Below the pieces are notes generated by a model. It saw only the letters and a list, made by a program, of their open reading frames with translations, did not search any database and had not been told where the DNA came from. From the NCBI RefSeq assembly GCF_034932365.1, contig NZ_JAYGHR010000063.1:124001-188000 (forward strand): a stretch of DNA of 64,000 bases. The letters are read 5' to 3'. Both the position numbers and the translations under genes were made by a program. The first letter of the stretch is position 1; the number at the start of each line of letters is the position of its first letter. This document shows positions 40,001-46,269 of this stretch, one piece after another. This DNA is from Capilliphycus robustus (GTDB taxonomy: Bacteria; Cyanobacteriota; Cyanobacteriia; Cyanobacteriales; Microcoleaceae).

Positions 40001-40379
40001 CTACGCCTTGAGCAACTTGGCAACCGTATAAAACTAGGGAGTTGCCTTGTAGATATTTTGACCAATTTTTAAGCTGTTCTTGGTATTGGCTGAGGGTATT
40101 GAGACTTAATTGCGTTTGACCCAAATATAAACAGCCGGGTTCGCCGTGTGAGACGATGTGCAGGCTGTTGATAGCGGGGGAACGCTCTAATGCTGCGGTA
40201 ATTTGCTCTACGCCGTCAACATTGGGGTCAAGCAGTAATACTTCTGCGTTCGGTTGGACTTGGCTGGTTAACCAAGAAGCATCGGTGACTCCAGAATCTA
40301 TCGCAATAAGCATTTGAGCGTGTTTCATTTGGCGATCAACTGTTGTGCGATCGCCTGAAAATCGAATAAAATTGTCCAT
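34014..40379 (-). CDS. Giant DUF4347 / Calx-beta / PPC / RTX surface or secreted protein
   Basis: 2121 residues. Residues about 25-170 are a DUF4347 domain, with IVSHGEPG and LYGCQVAQG. Then come Calx-beta-like domains, a PTPEP linker (about residues 322-378), two more such domains, and a roughly 615-residue block of three beta domains plus a pre-peptidase C-terminal (PPC) domain that occurs twice (about 684-1300 and 1303-1913; PPC motifs DVDIYKVDLKAGD and DVDMYSFALNAGD). RTX calcium-binding nonapeptides follow (about 1915-2030), then a C-cap. There is no signal peptide; RTX repeats suggest type I secretion. It is probably an extracellular calcium-dependent adhesin or matrix protein. AGAGGT lies six bases before the ATG at 40379. 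The gene is more GC-rich than its neighbours. Confidence 0.93.
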   Translation of the reverse strand: MDNFIRFSGDRTTVDRQMKHAQMLIAIDSGVTDASWLTSQVQPNAEVLLLDPNVDGVEQITAALERSPAINSLHIVSHGEPGCLYLGQTQLSLNTLSQYQEQLKNWSKYLQGNSLVLYGCQVAQGVGHQFLNILHQLTGANITASEQRVGNADLGGTWNLNIRIGEFISSVQEKLAFLPSVTQTYAGVFIPTVSLTATPDTLVEEEATVLTLNFDLSEPPPAEGIDITVTSPIVNAIAELDVFAAQYSGARIVGVSDDTNGFTLRITEQTASITLPVFDDNEDEGGSESFTYTIQPGEGYEIDSAASSATFVIEDSDGVTPEPEPTPEPEPEPVPEPTPEPTPEPTPEPTPEPTPEPTPEPSPEPTPEPSPEPSPEPTEPVVSFTASPDTISEAEGSVLTLNFNTSGDIPEEGLQVRLQGDVPGILQQFTAAQVRFDPETLEPFFRFDRPLVETGVTGGVLDLFALEDDLSSFNFTITEPTATIEIPVFDDILEEADQEFSYSLEPGVGYTVDPDGETASFTVTDGVEGGVGPSVSVTAEPTTLLESEQTAITLTFTLDEAPPPEGVLVYLNGDLPRAIAEFDVNASNPRDPEDEITVEGPVVTGGNIAGTNETVSAVVFRITEQTATLTVPVFEDDVAEGLETFTYTLENGETYEVNPEASEFTITIDDSEVSEPEPEPPTDGPVVSLQTLTGTFNGDRTELRDTILTPELVESLGEQAGASTLILSLQTTGEIPEEGLEVTINSDVALADYFRNLGSRPLTVGGEVLDAVYDPETGAASGIRLRVNSPNTLIALNLTNKPEIETDGPEDATFTLEAGEGYSVSSEMGSSTVTFYDSLETAPEPETSPQISLTVSETALVESVGNTTTLTFNVDGEVPSDGILVYVNSTSGNFGDLGEFDVFNAEISGGAVPFANFSASGFYFKILEDGASITLPAFDETTNPEITEGIVEGVQAFSFEVVEGPGYTIDPEASGFDVTIADNPDSLIQVSYSIEPATLIESEGTVGVHTFSLSSPPPEEGVTISVSAPMLAEFDLDSIEVIGGEIVSVNEGLDGFEFKLTSQTATINLPVAADGETEGLEEATFTVEAGDSYQVNPEAGTATFNLVDVTDEVPPPTEVTEPNDIIPLAFNTGLGENNPELSITSTIDHETSNFYETENGRLYVDFTEDVDIYKVDLKAGDLLSLDADANQFEPGRKVDPWLRIFTEDGTELASNDDGAAPDEIFNSGFEPYIEFTAPEDGSYYVGVALYNNGEYDPLVPGSGTGNFDAEPDGYGPGEYTLNFALNNPNAFTPEPTEIPASTGEGPVISLFGVTGTYQNDFENDEYGILSPSLVETAPEDAGSALNFVLTANGEVPEGGIEVYINSDIAFPDYFGGLEDEEFGQDYAVPYGGNLNNKPFTRGGQFLDAVYDENGQATGFKFRLEESFATISLNPSNRAEPETDGPETATFFLEESAGYNVSPFNSSTVTFYDTIDQAPVPTTTPEVSLEITPTELIESEETEFTLNLSLSEPPPAEGVQVYVSTGEANTLSEFTIFEADIQGGVAIPDGNISGFYFQMLGQNASITLPVFNSPDDIEGIEEYTFSIEPGVGYTVSSDNGSAEIAIKDTPDSQIQVSLSTEPEVLVESEETVSVHNFSLSAEPPEEGVTVSVSAPNLSEFNLDGIVVVGGEISNVGEDSFDLTLTAKDATISLPVAADGENESLEEVTFSLASGTGYQVDPEGETATFSIVDTPDQAATSRDEANDTIAKAIATGLTSGNSNVSFEGEIGQYFAEDEEGNSLTVDASEDVDMYSFALNAGDTIKIDVDSFEYEVEYFDVPQRLDSHLRLFDGEGNELASVNNAGAADEVFSGTRDPYLEFTATETGTYFVGVSQWGNTIYDPFEAGTGSGRISPLTGVNIGEYEIAFDLVPGEDGGDEPDIVGTDDADTLVGDGENNSIDALGGDDLVAGLLGDDTIFGGEGDDVLRGDANSRSPGGSDGGDDVISGGAGNDRIGGKGGNDLLSGDEGDDEIFGDAGDDTIMGVTGNDTLTGDDFSGGSGSDLFVFGSGDGTDLITDFDVTEDFIGLVEGELTFEELSITNSDAGAMISVSGSGETLAVLSGVDADILTPELFLVTPNVSFG
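39249..39419. repeat. 12-bp tandem repeat encoding a PTPE linker
   Basis: Units such as ggttcaggcgtg are repeated about 13 times with variants; the central copies (39300-39370) are identical. They encode the Pro-Thr-Pro-Glu linker between the first and second Calx-beta-like domains of the giant protein. Slippage would keep the frame. Confidence 0.95.
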
Positions 40380-40806
40380 TATATGACCTCTACGAAAGTA
40401 GATTTTGATTTGACTGCCCAGAAGTGACGTTCTGGGTTTTTTGTCAGCAGAGTTGAGGAAAAATTACCCAACTTGCTGTTTTTGTCTTTGTTTTCAGCTC
40501 AAAACATAGGGACGGGGGGAACCTCAATTGAAGTGAGGCTTGACCCCAACTTTTGACAATGACTGTCAAGTAATAAAGCCTAGTGAAATATATAACATCT
40601 TTAACAACAATTTGAAAAGGGATTTTGAAAATATTTTATTTTTTGCAAATTTTTTGATTTTAAATCCTAATCAGGCTTGAAGATAGAAATCTTTGTGCTA
40701 ATAAATTTTAATTTTTTTATTAATAAGCATCACAATTTGGATGAGAAATGATTCAAATTCTCACCCCAAAAAAGACAAGTTAAGATTTAAGTTTACAGGA
40801 TAAATG
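40380..40806. other. Intergenic region upstream of the giant gene, with a dyad
   Basis: About 430 bp, AT-rich in its distal half. It contains the inverted pair TTGACA (40553-40558) and TGTCAA (40564-40569), which on the minus strand could be a -35 element overlapped by an operator, and CCTCA/TGAGG flanked by G and C runs near 40515-40545. No gene was seen. Confidence 0.45.
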
Positions 40807-41140
40807 CTAATAGCGAGATTTACGTTTGAGTTTAGAACTGGCTCCCTAAATTCCAACACCCAGTAAGCTTAAAATTGAGGCAGGTTCAGGGACAGATTTA
40901 CCGGGAATCGACTGTTGAAAGAACAGAATTTGTTCCACGAATTCATCGGGCGGAATTACCGCAGTAGACGTTTCCACCGGAATCTAGAGCAATGGGGCCG
41001 AGGCTTTGGGAGGAGTAGAAATCTGAAAAGGGAGCAGCAAAGATTCCGGCTCGTGCGGGTTCGGCAAGAAAGGCGGAAAAACTCAATAAGGTGATACCCG
41101 CAGTTGCTCTGGCCAAGTGGTGATAGATGCTTCTGGTCAT
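40807..41140 (-). pseudogene. Decayed PEP-CTERM protein gene (frameshift plus premature stop)
   Basis: From the ATG at 41140 the frame encodes a signal peptide (ATAGITLLSFSAFLAEPARA) and runs to GNSAR and a stop at 40943. From about 40980 the adjacent frame continues sensibly as VETSTAVIPPDEFVEQ and SVPEPASILSLLGVGI, then meets TAG, and after it GASSKLKRKSRY and a stop at 40807. The combined product has a PEP motif, a hydrophobic helix and a basic tail, the complete exosortase sorting signal. So one frameshift near 40975-40985 and one nonsense change (probably Leu to TAG) separate it from an intact gene of about 110 codons. Sequencing error could explain one of these, less likely both. Confidence 0.75.
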
Positions 41141-41434
41141 TAGATATTCAGTTAGTAGTAGGAGTACAAGTTCTGAGCTGTGGGTGCAGTCGCTCAATTA
41201 TTTGAGAATTAATTTCAAGAACGAGATCATCATAAGTTGTAGTGTTTGGGGAAGTCTAGGGGGTTTTGTAAAGTTGGGGCGGAATTGTGTAAAGCTTCTG
41301 TAAAGCTGATGGCTCAAGGTTTGACCAAGTTTAAGCGATTAAACCTTTTGACATCGGGTTTTAGGGCAATTTCAACCATTTTTCAGCTTTTAGATGAACA
41401 CCTTGAAAACTCCTCTATAACTTGAGATGTAATA

Positions 41435-42034
41435 TCAACTATCTTGAGATAGATTTGAGCCTTGAGACGAAGCTTGATGAAATGGACATCCTGGAGTTGT
41501 ACGATCAGGATCAAGCTGTTGCCAACGACTGAGGGCAAATTTATCGAGGGTTTTCAGGGCATTTCCGCGATCAAAACGCAGGCTTCCGGTTTCTTCTCCG
41601 CCAAATTTTTGACAGACGGCTTTGTGAGCGGTTGCGAGTTCAAAATAGGCTTGTACAAAGCGTTCATGTTGGGGTTGTAATGCGGTGGGTAGCTGTTGAA
41701 AATGGGGACGTAAACGCTTCCAAATTTGCATTAACCAAGCATGATCCCAAGACATTAATCCACTAAAATCCGCAGATTGAACGTTAGGGGGTGCCATTGT
41801 GGGACGAATATATTCTTCATATTCGGCTCGACTAAAACTTCCCGCCAGCGACATCGCGGCACCGGATGCTAACATTAAATCACTGGCGGTTTTGAGTTCG
41901 ATTTTGGCTTGGGAAAGATTGCCGGAGGTGAGATGTTTTTCAAAGCGACTCAGGCAGATAATTAAACCTTGGATATTCACGAAAAATGACCAGTGAAATC
42001 CTTGCCAAATTTGATGGGAATTGTATTGATTCAT
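41435..42034 (-). CDS. Conserved-looking protein of unknown function with C-terminal GCPFH motif
   Basis: 199 residues, mostly helical by appearance, with HWSFFVNIQGLI at the start, a central AEYEEYIRPTMAPPNVQ segment followed by DFSGLMSWDHAWLM, and TPGCPFHQ near the end. The invariant-looking Pro, His and Cys residues suggest a ligand- or heme-binding protein. A distant relation to the helical PrnB / dioxygenase-like group is conceivable, but I cannot support it. It overlaps the upstream gene by four bases (ATGA), so the two are co-translated. The pair lies just past the terminator of the NRPS operon, on the same strand. Confidence 0.7.
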   Translation of the reverse strand: MNQYNSHQIWQGFHWSFFVNIQGLIICLSRFEKHLTSGNLSQAKIELKTASDLMLASGAAMSLAGSFSRAEYEEYIRPTMAPPNVQSADFSGLMSWDHAWLMQIWKRLRPHFQQLPTALQPQHERFVQAYFELATAHKAVCQKFGGEETGSLRFDRGNALKTLDKFALSRWQQLDPDRTTPGCPFHQASSQGSNLSQDS

Positions 42035-42522
42035 GGGTGATCCTCTAAATATACATCAAAAACTCTAGCCAGTAGGTGAGCGTAACTGATAAATCCTTGT
42101 TTTTGTTGTTCAATCTGAGTAGAATATAAGTTAGGAAAGTTAGAATTGGGTTGATTGCTAGAACAGAGTATTAAAAATTGTTGACCTGCAAGAATGACAC
42201 TTTTCACTAAACAAAAAGCAGGTTGTTCGGTTTGAACATGGTTGACTTGAAAATAGCGATCATAATCTTCGACTTCCCAGGTTTTCAGCGATGCTTTTGT
42301 TGTGGATATTTGAGCGGGAGAAGTATCCACAGGTTCTAATATTTGCAAGGCTTGATGAATGAGAGTCAAAGCCATTTCAAAAGAGGTTTGTTTCAGTGCA
42401 TTTAAGAAACCATTTAGGGCGTAAGTAATCTTGACTCGTTCAGTATCTTTTAAGGGATATTCTGTGGGTAAATTCCAGGGAAGAAGTAAGTCAAGCTGAG
42501 AGGTGGGATTAGGTTCACTCAT
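42031..42522 (-). CDS. Unknown protein co-expressed with the downstream GCPFH protein
   Basis: 163 residues, no signal peptide or membrane segment. Features: LLLPWNLPTEYPLKDTERVK near the start, a helical middle with FEMALTLIHQALQIL, and an aromatic C-terminal half. I do not recognise a family. It overlaps the next gene by four bases and starts 114 bases after the MbtH-like gene, with an intrinsic terminator in between, so it may depend on read-through or its own promoter. Confidence 0.65.
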   Translation of the reverse strand: MSEPNPTSQLDLLLPWNLPTEYPLKDTERVKITYALNGFLNALKQTSFEMALTLIHQALQILEPVDTSPAQISTTKASLKTWEVEDYDRYFQVNHVQTEQPAFCLVKSVILAGQQFLILCSSNQPNSNFPNLYSTQIEQQKQGFISYAHLLARVFDVYLEDHP

Positions 42523-42589
42523 GTTTGAGGAAAGACATTCAAAGAAACGTCAATATCTAGTTAGTTTAAGAATATCCCGCCCTTCTCAG

Positions 42590-42619
42590 TGAAAAGAAAA
42601 GAGGTTTAAAGAAACCTCT
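42590..42619 (-). terminator. Intrinsic terminator of the NRPS operon
   Basis: On the minus strand a perfect 8-bp stem (AGAGGTTT / AAACCTCT, 42600-42619) with a four-base loop is followed by TTTTCTTTTC. It lies 18 bases past the MbtH-like stop codon. Confidence 0.85.
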
Positions 42620-42636
42620 CTTGGGGTTGAAGAAAT

Positions 42637-42852
42637 TTAGGATTTTTCTAACTCCTCCATTTTTCGACGCAAACTGAGAGGGCGCATATCTGTCCAGACT
42701 TCTTTGATATAGTCTAAACACTCTTGTTTGAGTCCGCTTTTACCCACATCTCGCCATCCAAAGGGGATTTCTCGATAGTCTGGCCAAATTGAATATTGTT
42801 CTTCTTCGTTGACAACAACGCGATAAATTGTAGTATCTTCTTCTGAGTTCAT
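42637..42852 (-). CDS. MbtH-like protein (NRPS adenylation chaperone)
   Basis: 71 residues, the standard length. The family motif is clear: NEEEQYSIWPDYREIPFGW near the middle and WTDMRPLSLR near the end, with the conserved Trp residues. MbtH-like proteins bind adenylation domains and are often needed for their solubility or activity; the only A domain in view is in the NRPS at the head of this operon. GAGGAA precedes the ATG by about ten bases. It is the last gene before the terminator. Confidence 0.95.
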   Translation of the reverse strand: MNSEEDTTIYRVVVNEEEQYSIWPDYREIPFGWRDVGKSGLKQECLDYIKEVWTDMRPLSLRRKMEELEKS

Positions 42853-42892
42853 CGTTAAGGTTCCTCTGTTGAATTTGGGTGATTGAATTCAA

Positions 42893-43231
42893 TTAAACTA
42901 AGGTTGATTCGGTGACAGGTTGGAGATTTCCTTCACCTGTTAAAGTTTGCAGGTTAATATCAGCAATACACCGAACTTTAACATAGTTTAAGGTTAAATC
43001 GCCTTCGATATGAACGGTTCCTGTTTCTTGTTCAAAGTTAGCGGTTTGAACGTTACAAGCGTTTTCATCGAGTCTAACTCCGAGTTCAGTTCCGCCTCTG
43101 GTTTGGGTAAATTTGATGTAGACATAGCCTCTATCGATGCTTTCTTTGAAGGCTGTTACTGTTTTTTCGGGTCTTAAACCGACTTCAATAGGATGTTTTC
43201 CTTGCGATAATCGTTGTACTAATTCGTCCAT
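42893..43231 (-). CDS. Small conserved-looking protein of the NRPS operon, function unknown
   Basis: 112 residues. Features: DELVQRLSQGKHPIEVGLRP at the start, FKESIDRGYVYIKFTQTRGG and TELGVRLDENAC in the middle, and a beta-rich end (GTVHIEGDLTLNYVKVRC). No signal peptide or membrane helix. I do not recognise a family. GGAG lies about six bases before the ATG. It sits between the other small protein and the MbtH-like gene with short gaps, so it is part of the operon and may be a carrier, partner or tailoring protein. Confidence 0.75.
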   Translation of the reverse strand: MDELVQRLSQGKHPIEVGLRPEKTVTAFKESIDRGYVYIKFTQTRGGTELGVRLDENACNVQTANFEQETGTVHIEGDLTLNYVKVRCIADINLQTLTGEGNLQPVTESTLV

Positions 43232-43260
43232 GTTTCTCCGTTGTATTTTCAGTCAAAAAA

Positions 43261-43599
43261 TTAAGCTTCTGTTTTCTCTGTTTCTGAGGATGTTGCTGTT
43301 ACGTTTACAGGTTCATAAACTGGAACTTCAAAGTTTAAAACATTATCACAAAATTCTTTCCATTCCGGTGTAATGTTGTCAAAAATGATGTTTTCATCTT
43401 TGAAGATTCCATCGGTGACAACATAGTTTTCTTGTAAATACAAAAAGTCATCTTCGGTGAGTTCTCGGTTGATTTCTATTTCTTTACCCTCAACAGTTTG
43501 GGTTTCTTTGCGGGTGTTTTCTGTTTTTTCTGTCCATTGACTAAATTGACGTAATCTGTCAATTGGATAAGCTTTGCAATATTTTCCCATTGTTGCCAT
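43261..43599 (-). CDS. Small acidic protein of the NRPS operon, function unknown
   Basis: 112 residues from the ATG at 43599, which has a perfect AGGAGG seven bases upstream; an earlier ATG at 43668 would start inside a repeat. The protein begins MATMGKYCKAYPIDRLRQF and has LTEDDFLYLQENYVVTDGIF and ITPEWKEFCDNVLNF. Cytosolic, acidic, no recognised family. It lies between the aminotransferase (with a repeat in the gap) and the other small gene. Confidence 0.75.
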   Translation of the reverse strand: MATMGKYCKAYPIDRLRQFSQWTEKTENTRKETQTVEGKEIEINRELTEDDFLYLQENYVVTDGIFKDENIIFDNITPEWKEFCDNVLNFEVPVYEPVNVTATSSETEKTEA

Positions 43600-43633
43600 T
43601 TTGTTTCCTCCTGAATGTCGGTGTTTAGATTTT

Positions 43634-43800
43634 AAAACCAGGTTTCTTGTAATGATATTACAAATCAAGTTTGAGATTGAATTCAGAAACCGGGTTTTTC
43701 GGGTTTTTCCTCCTAAAGATTCTATACAAAAACCCGGTTTCTTGTAATGATATTACAAATCAAGTTTGATATTGAATTCAGAAACCGGGTTTTTCGGGTT
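43634..43800. repeat. Tandem copies of an AAACCCGG/CCGGGTTT palindromic repeat
   Basis: A segment of about 72 bp (ggtttcttgtaatgatattac core, ending agaaaccgggtttttcgg) occurs at 43634-43706 and 43729-43800, offset 95. Each copy has inverted ends (AACCNGGTTTCT and AGAAACCGGGTTT) that could fold into a long hairpin. The second copy touches the aminotransferase stop codon. Confidence 0.9.
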
Positions 43801-43801
43801 G

Positions 43802-45349
43802 TTAAGTTTGAAGAATTCCAGCTTCTTTGAGTTCAATTAAACTCTCTTGAAACTTCTGGAAGATGGTGTTAATATCTTCGTCTGTGTGAGCGGTTGATAA
43901 AAAACCTCCTTTATCTCCTCGACGCAGATGTATTCCTTTGGTGAGGAGATGGTAGGAGAGTAAGTTAATTGCTATGGGTGAAATTGAACTCTGTGACATG
44001 GCGATTGCAAAAAAGGAACCAAAATGAGTAAAATGTACGGGTATATTTTCAGATTTAATCGCTGTATTTAAGCGATTAACCAGTTTTAAAGTACGTTGGT
44101 TTAACTGTTCTTGCAGGGTTGAACCTTGCGTTTTTAAATGTAACAGTGCGGCTTTCGCTGCGGCTAAGGAGAGGGGATGTTTACAGAAAGTGCCAGCAAA
44201 AAAGGTTGTCTTTTCTGAAGGAGATGAATCATCCCCAAAGTTCCACATTCCGCCATCTATTTTATCAAGATAACGAGCTTTTCCGGCGAGAATTGACATC
44301 GGTAAACCACCCCCGACAATTTTACTATAGGTAACGATATCGGCTTCTACTCCAAACCAGGCTTGAGCGCCCCCTGGATGTACCCGAAATCCTGTCACCA
44401 TTTCATCGAAAATTAGCGCAATTCCTTGTTCTTGGGTGAGACTTCTTAACTCTTTAAGAAAGTCTTTCGGCTGCAATTCTGGACAGCGACTTTGTACAGG
44501 TTCAACCAACACAGCCGCAATATTTTTATGCTCATATTTTAGCACATTTAACGAGTGAATATTACCATATTCAAGCACTAAAACATCTTTGGCTAAACTC
44601 GCTGGAATTCCTAATGCTGCGGGGATGGCTTGGGAGTCAATTGTTGATTTGAATCCGAAATTAATCGGACGGGCAATTAACTCTAGAAAGGGGTTTGATT
44701 GGGATTTTTGCTCAAGTTTTCTACGAATTGCTTTTTTAGCATATTCAGTGAGTTTTGCTCTAACCAGAGTTTGGTCATTATGACCATGATAGGAGTTGGT
44801 GAAAACTACTATTTTTTTGCGGTTTGTTGTGGTTCTGGCGATGCGAATTGCAGTCATTATTGCTTCGGTTCCAGTGTTACTAAATGTCACCCGTTCCATT
44901 CCGGTTAATTCACTCACCAGTTGAGCAACTTCACCTGCTAATTCTACTTGAGCGCCGATTTGAATTCCTTTTTCAAGTTGTTCTTGAATGGCTGCTTTAA
45001 TAAACGGGGGATTGTGACCAAATAGATTAATTCCTAATCCCATTAAGATGTCAATATATTCGTTTCCGTCGATATCCCAGAGGCGAGAACCGAGAGAACG
45101 TTCAGCGACAATTGAGTAGCAAGCTTCTTTGATTTGGGGGTCAAAACTCAATCCTAAAGAGCTTTTATCGGCGAGAACTGAACGATAATCTTGAGCGTAT
45201 TGTTTAGAATTTTGTGTGCGTTGGATGTAGGATTCAATCAGGGTTTCGATGTGTGATTGTGGGCTGTTATGGGTATCTTTTGTTTGGAGTTGCATTGCTG
45301 ATTCAGTGGGGTAGGTTTTACACAACTTTAGTTGCTGTTTTTTAGACAA
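43802..45349 (-). CDS. PLP aminotransferase of the PKS/NRPS AMT type (class III, glutamate-semialdehyde aminotransferase-like)
   Basis: 515 residues. The N-terminal segment (TLIESYIQRTQNSKQYAQDY, then LSFDPQIKEACYSIVAERS) is the extension seen in aminotransferase domains embedded in McyE and mycosubtilin-type synthases; here it is a free-standing protein. Motifs: WDIDGNEYIDILMGLGINLFG-type start, SNTGTEA, YHGHND, FDEMVTGFR and the PLP Lys in YSKIVGGGLP near residue 342. It should transfer an amino group to a carbonyl, either a carrier-bound beta-keto group or, given the reductase next door, an aldehyde released from the NRPS. It overlaps the methyltransferase gene by 22 bases. Confidence 0.93.
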   Translation of the reverse strand: MSKKQQLKLCKTYPTESAMQLQTKDTHNSPQSHIETLIESYIQRTQNSKQYAQDYRSVLADKSSLGLSFDPQIKEACYSIVAERSLGSRLWDIDGNEYIDILMGLGINLFGHNPPFIKAAIQEQLEKGIQIGAQVELAGEVAQLVSELTGMERVTFSNTGTEAIMTAIRIARTTTNRKKIVVFTNSYHGHNDQTLVRAKLTEYAKKAIRRKLEQKSQSNPFLELIARPINFGFKSTIDSQAIPAALGIPASLAKDVLVLEYGNIHSLNVLKYEHKNIAAVLVEPVQSRCPELQPKDFLKELRSLTQEQGIALIFDEMVTGFRVHPGGAQAWFGVEADIVTYSKIVGGGLPMSILAGKARYLDKIDGGMWNFGDDSSPSEKTTFFAGTFCKHPLSLAAAKAALLHLKTQGSTLQEQLNQRTLKLVNRLNTAIKSENIPVHFTHFGSFFAIAMSQSSISPIAINLLSYHLLTKGIHLRRGDKGGFLSTAHTDEDINTIFQKFQESLIELKEAGILQT

Positions 45350-46269
45350 ACAAAGTAAGCAGAATGATTATTATCAAGCTGTAAGTTTCCTTCGATTGTC
45401 CTAATTTCAACATCTACAAAGCCGACTTCTTTTAATACTTGTTTCACTTCTGTTGCAGAATAGCCTCGAACTTTATAGATGATTTCTGAACGTTGCCAAT
45501 CTGTCTCCCAGGATGAAAATTGATTGAGTATTTTTAGTCTAAATCGGGTTAATCTCCTTAAACTTAAGAGTTTATACAGTAAAGCTTTAAACTGTTTTTG
45601 AAGTGATACTAAGGGTGAATATCGTTTCTGACTGGGACGTTTATAAATGGTAACTTTAAAATAGCCAAGCTGATCATTCGTGTTATAATTAGGAGTGATC
45701 GTCCAAGCAAAATGGTTTTCAATTTCCCCTTCAACTAAATGACCTTTCCACCATTTTTCCATCTGTCCTTGATGGTTGATATCAAATAAAAATAGACCGT
45801 TTTCTTTCAAAGATGAATAGACATTCTTAAAAACCAGTCTGAGTTCTTCTAACTCTAAGATATGGTTAAGAGAAGCACTGGTTGAAAAAGCCGCATCAAA
45901 ACATTCTGGAAGTTCAAAATTACGAGCATCACCGAGTATAAATTGAGCTTTCGGAGCATTTTTACGCGCATATTCTAACATTTCTTCTGAACCGTCAAAC
46001 CCCGTCAGTTGATAGCCTTTCTCAGACAATTTCTTCATTAAATGTCCAGTTCCACAACATAAATCAAGAATTTCTGCATTTTGAGACAGGTAAGGAAGCA
46101 ACATTTTTTCAATTGGTTGCAGTTGGTTTTTACAATATTCAGGCCCCATTGTGGTATTGTATAACCAAGCCCAATTGTCATATTCGTTATAGCGTTCTTG
46201 AAGATTCATATCTGAAACCATAATTGTAATTTTCACTCCGAATAAATTATTTTTTAGAGTTGTTGTCAA
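45328..46269 (-). CDS. SAM-dependent class I methyltransferase
   Basis: 313 residues. Rossmann methyltransferase with motif I ILDLCCGTGHLMKKL, followed by GFDGSEEMLEYARK, GDARNFELP and FLFDIN. It resembles small-molecule N- or O-methyltransferases, with a longer insert of basic and aromatic residues (about 190-240) that could form the substrate lid. Its start overlaps the stop of the reductase fusion in an ATGA, and its end overlaps the aminotransferase start. A product of the aminotransferase (an amine) or of the hydroxylase (an alcohol) are both plausible acceptors. Confidence 0.9.
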   Translation of the reverse strand: MTTTLKNNLFGVKITIMVSDMNLQERYNEYDNWAWLYNTTMGPEYCKNQLQPIEKMLLPYLSQNAEILDLCCGTGHLMKKLSEKGYQLTGFDGSEEMLEYARKNAPKAQFILGDARNFELPECFDAAFSTSASLNHILELEELRLVFKNVYSSLKENGLFLFDINHQGQMEKWWKGHLVEGEIENHFAWTITPNYNTNDQLGYFKVTIYKRPSQKRYSPLVSLQKQFKALLYKLLSLRRLTRFRLKILNQFSSWETDWQRSEIIYKVRGYSATEVKQVLKEVGFVDVEIRTIEGNLQLDNNHSAYFVCLKNSN

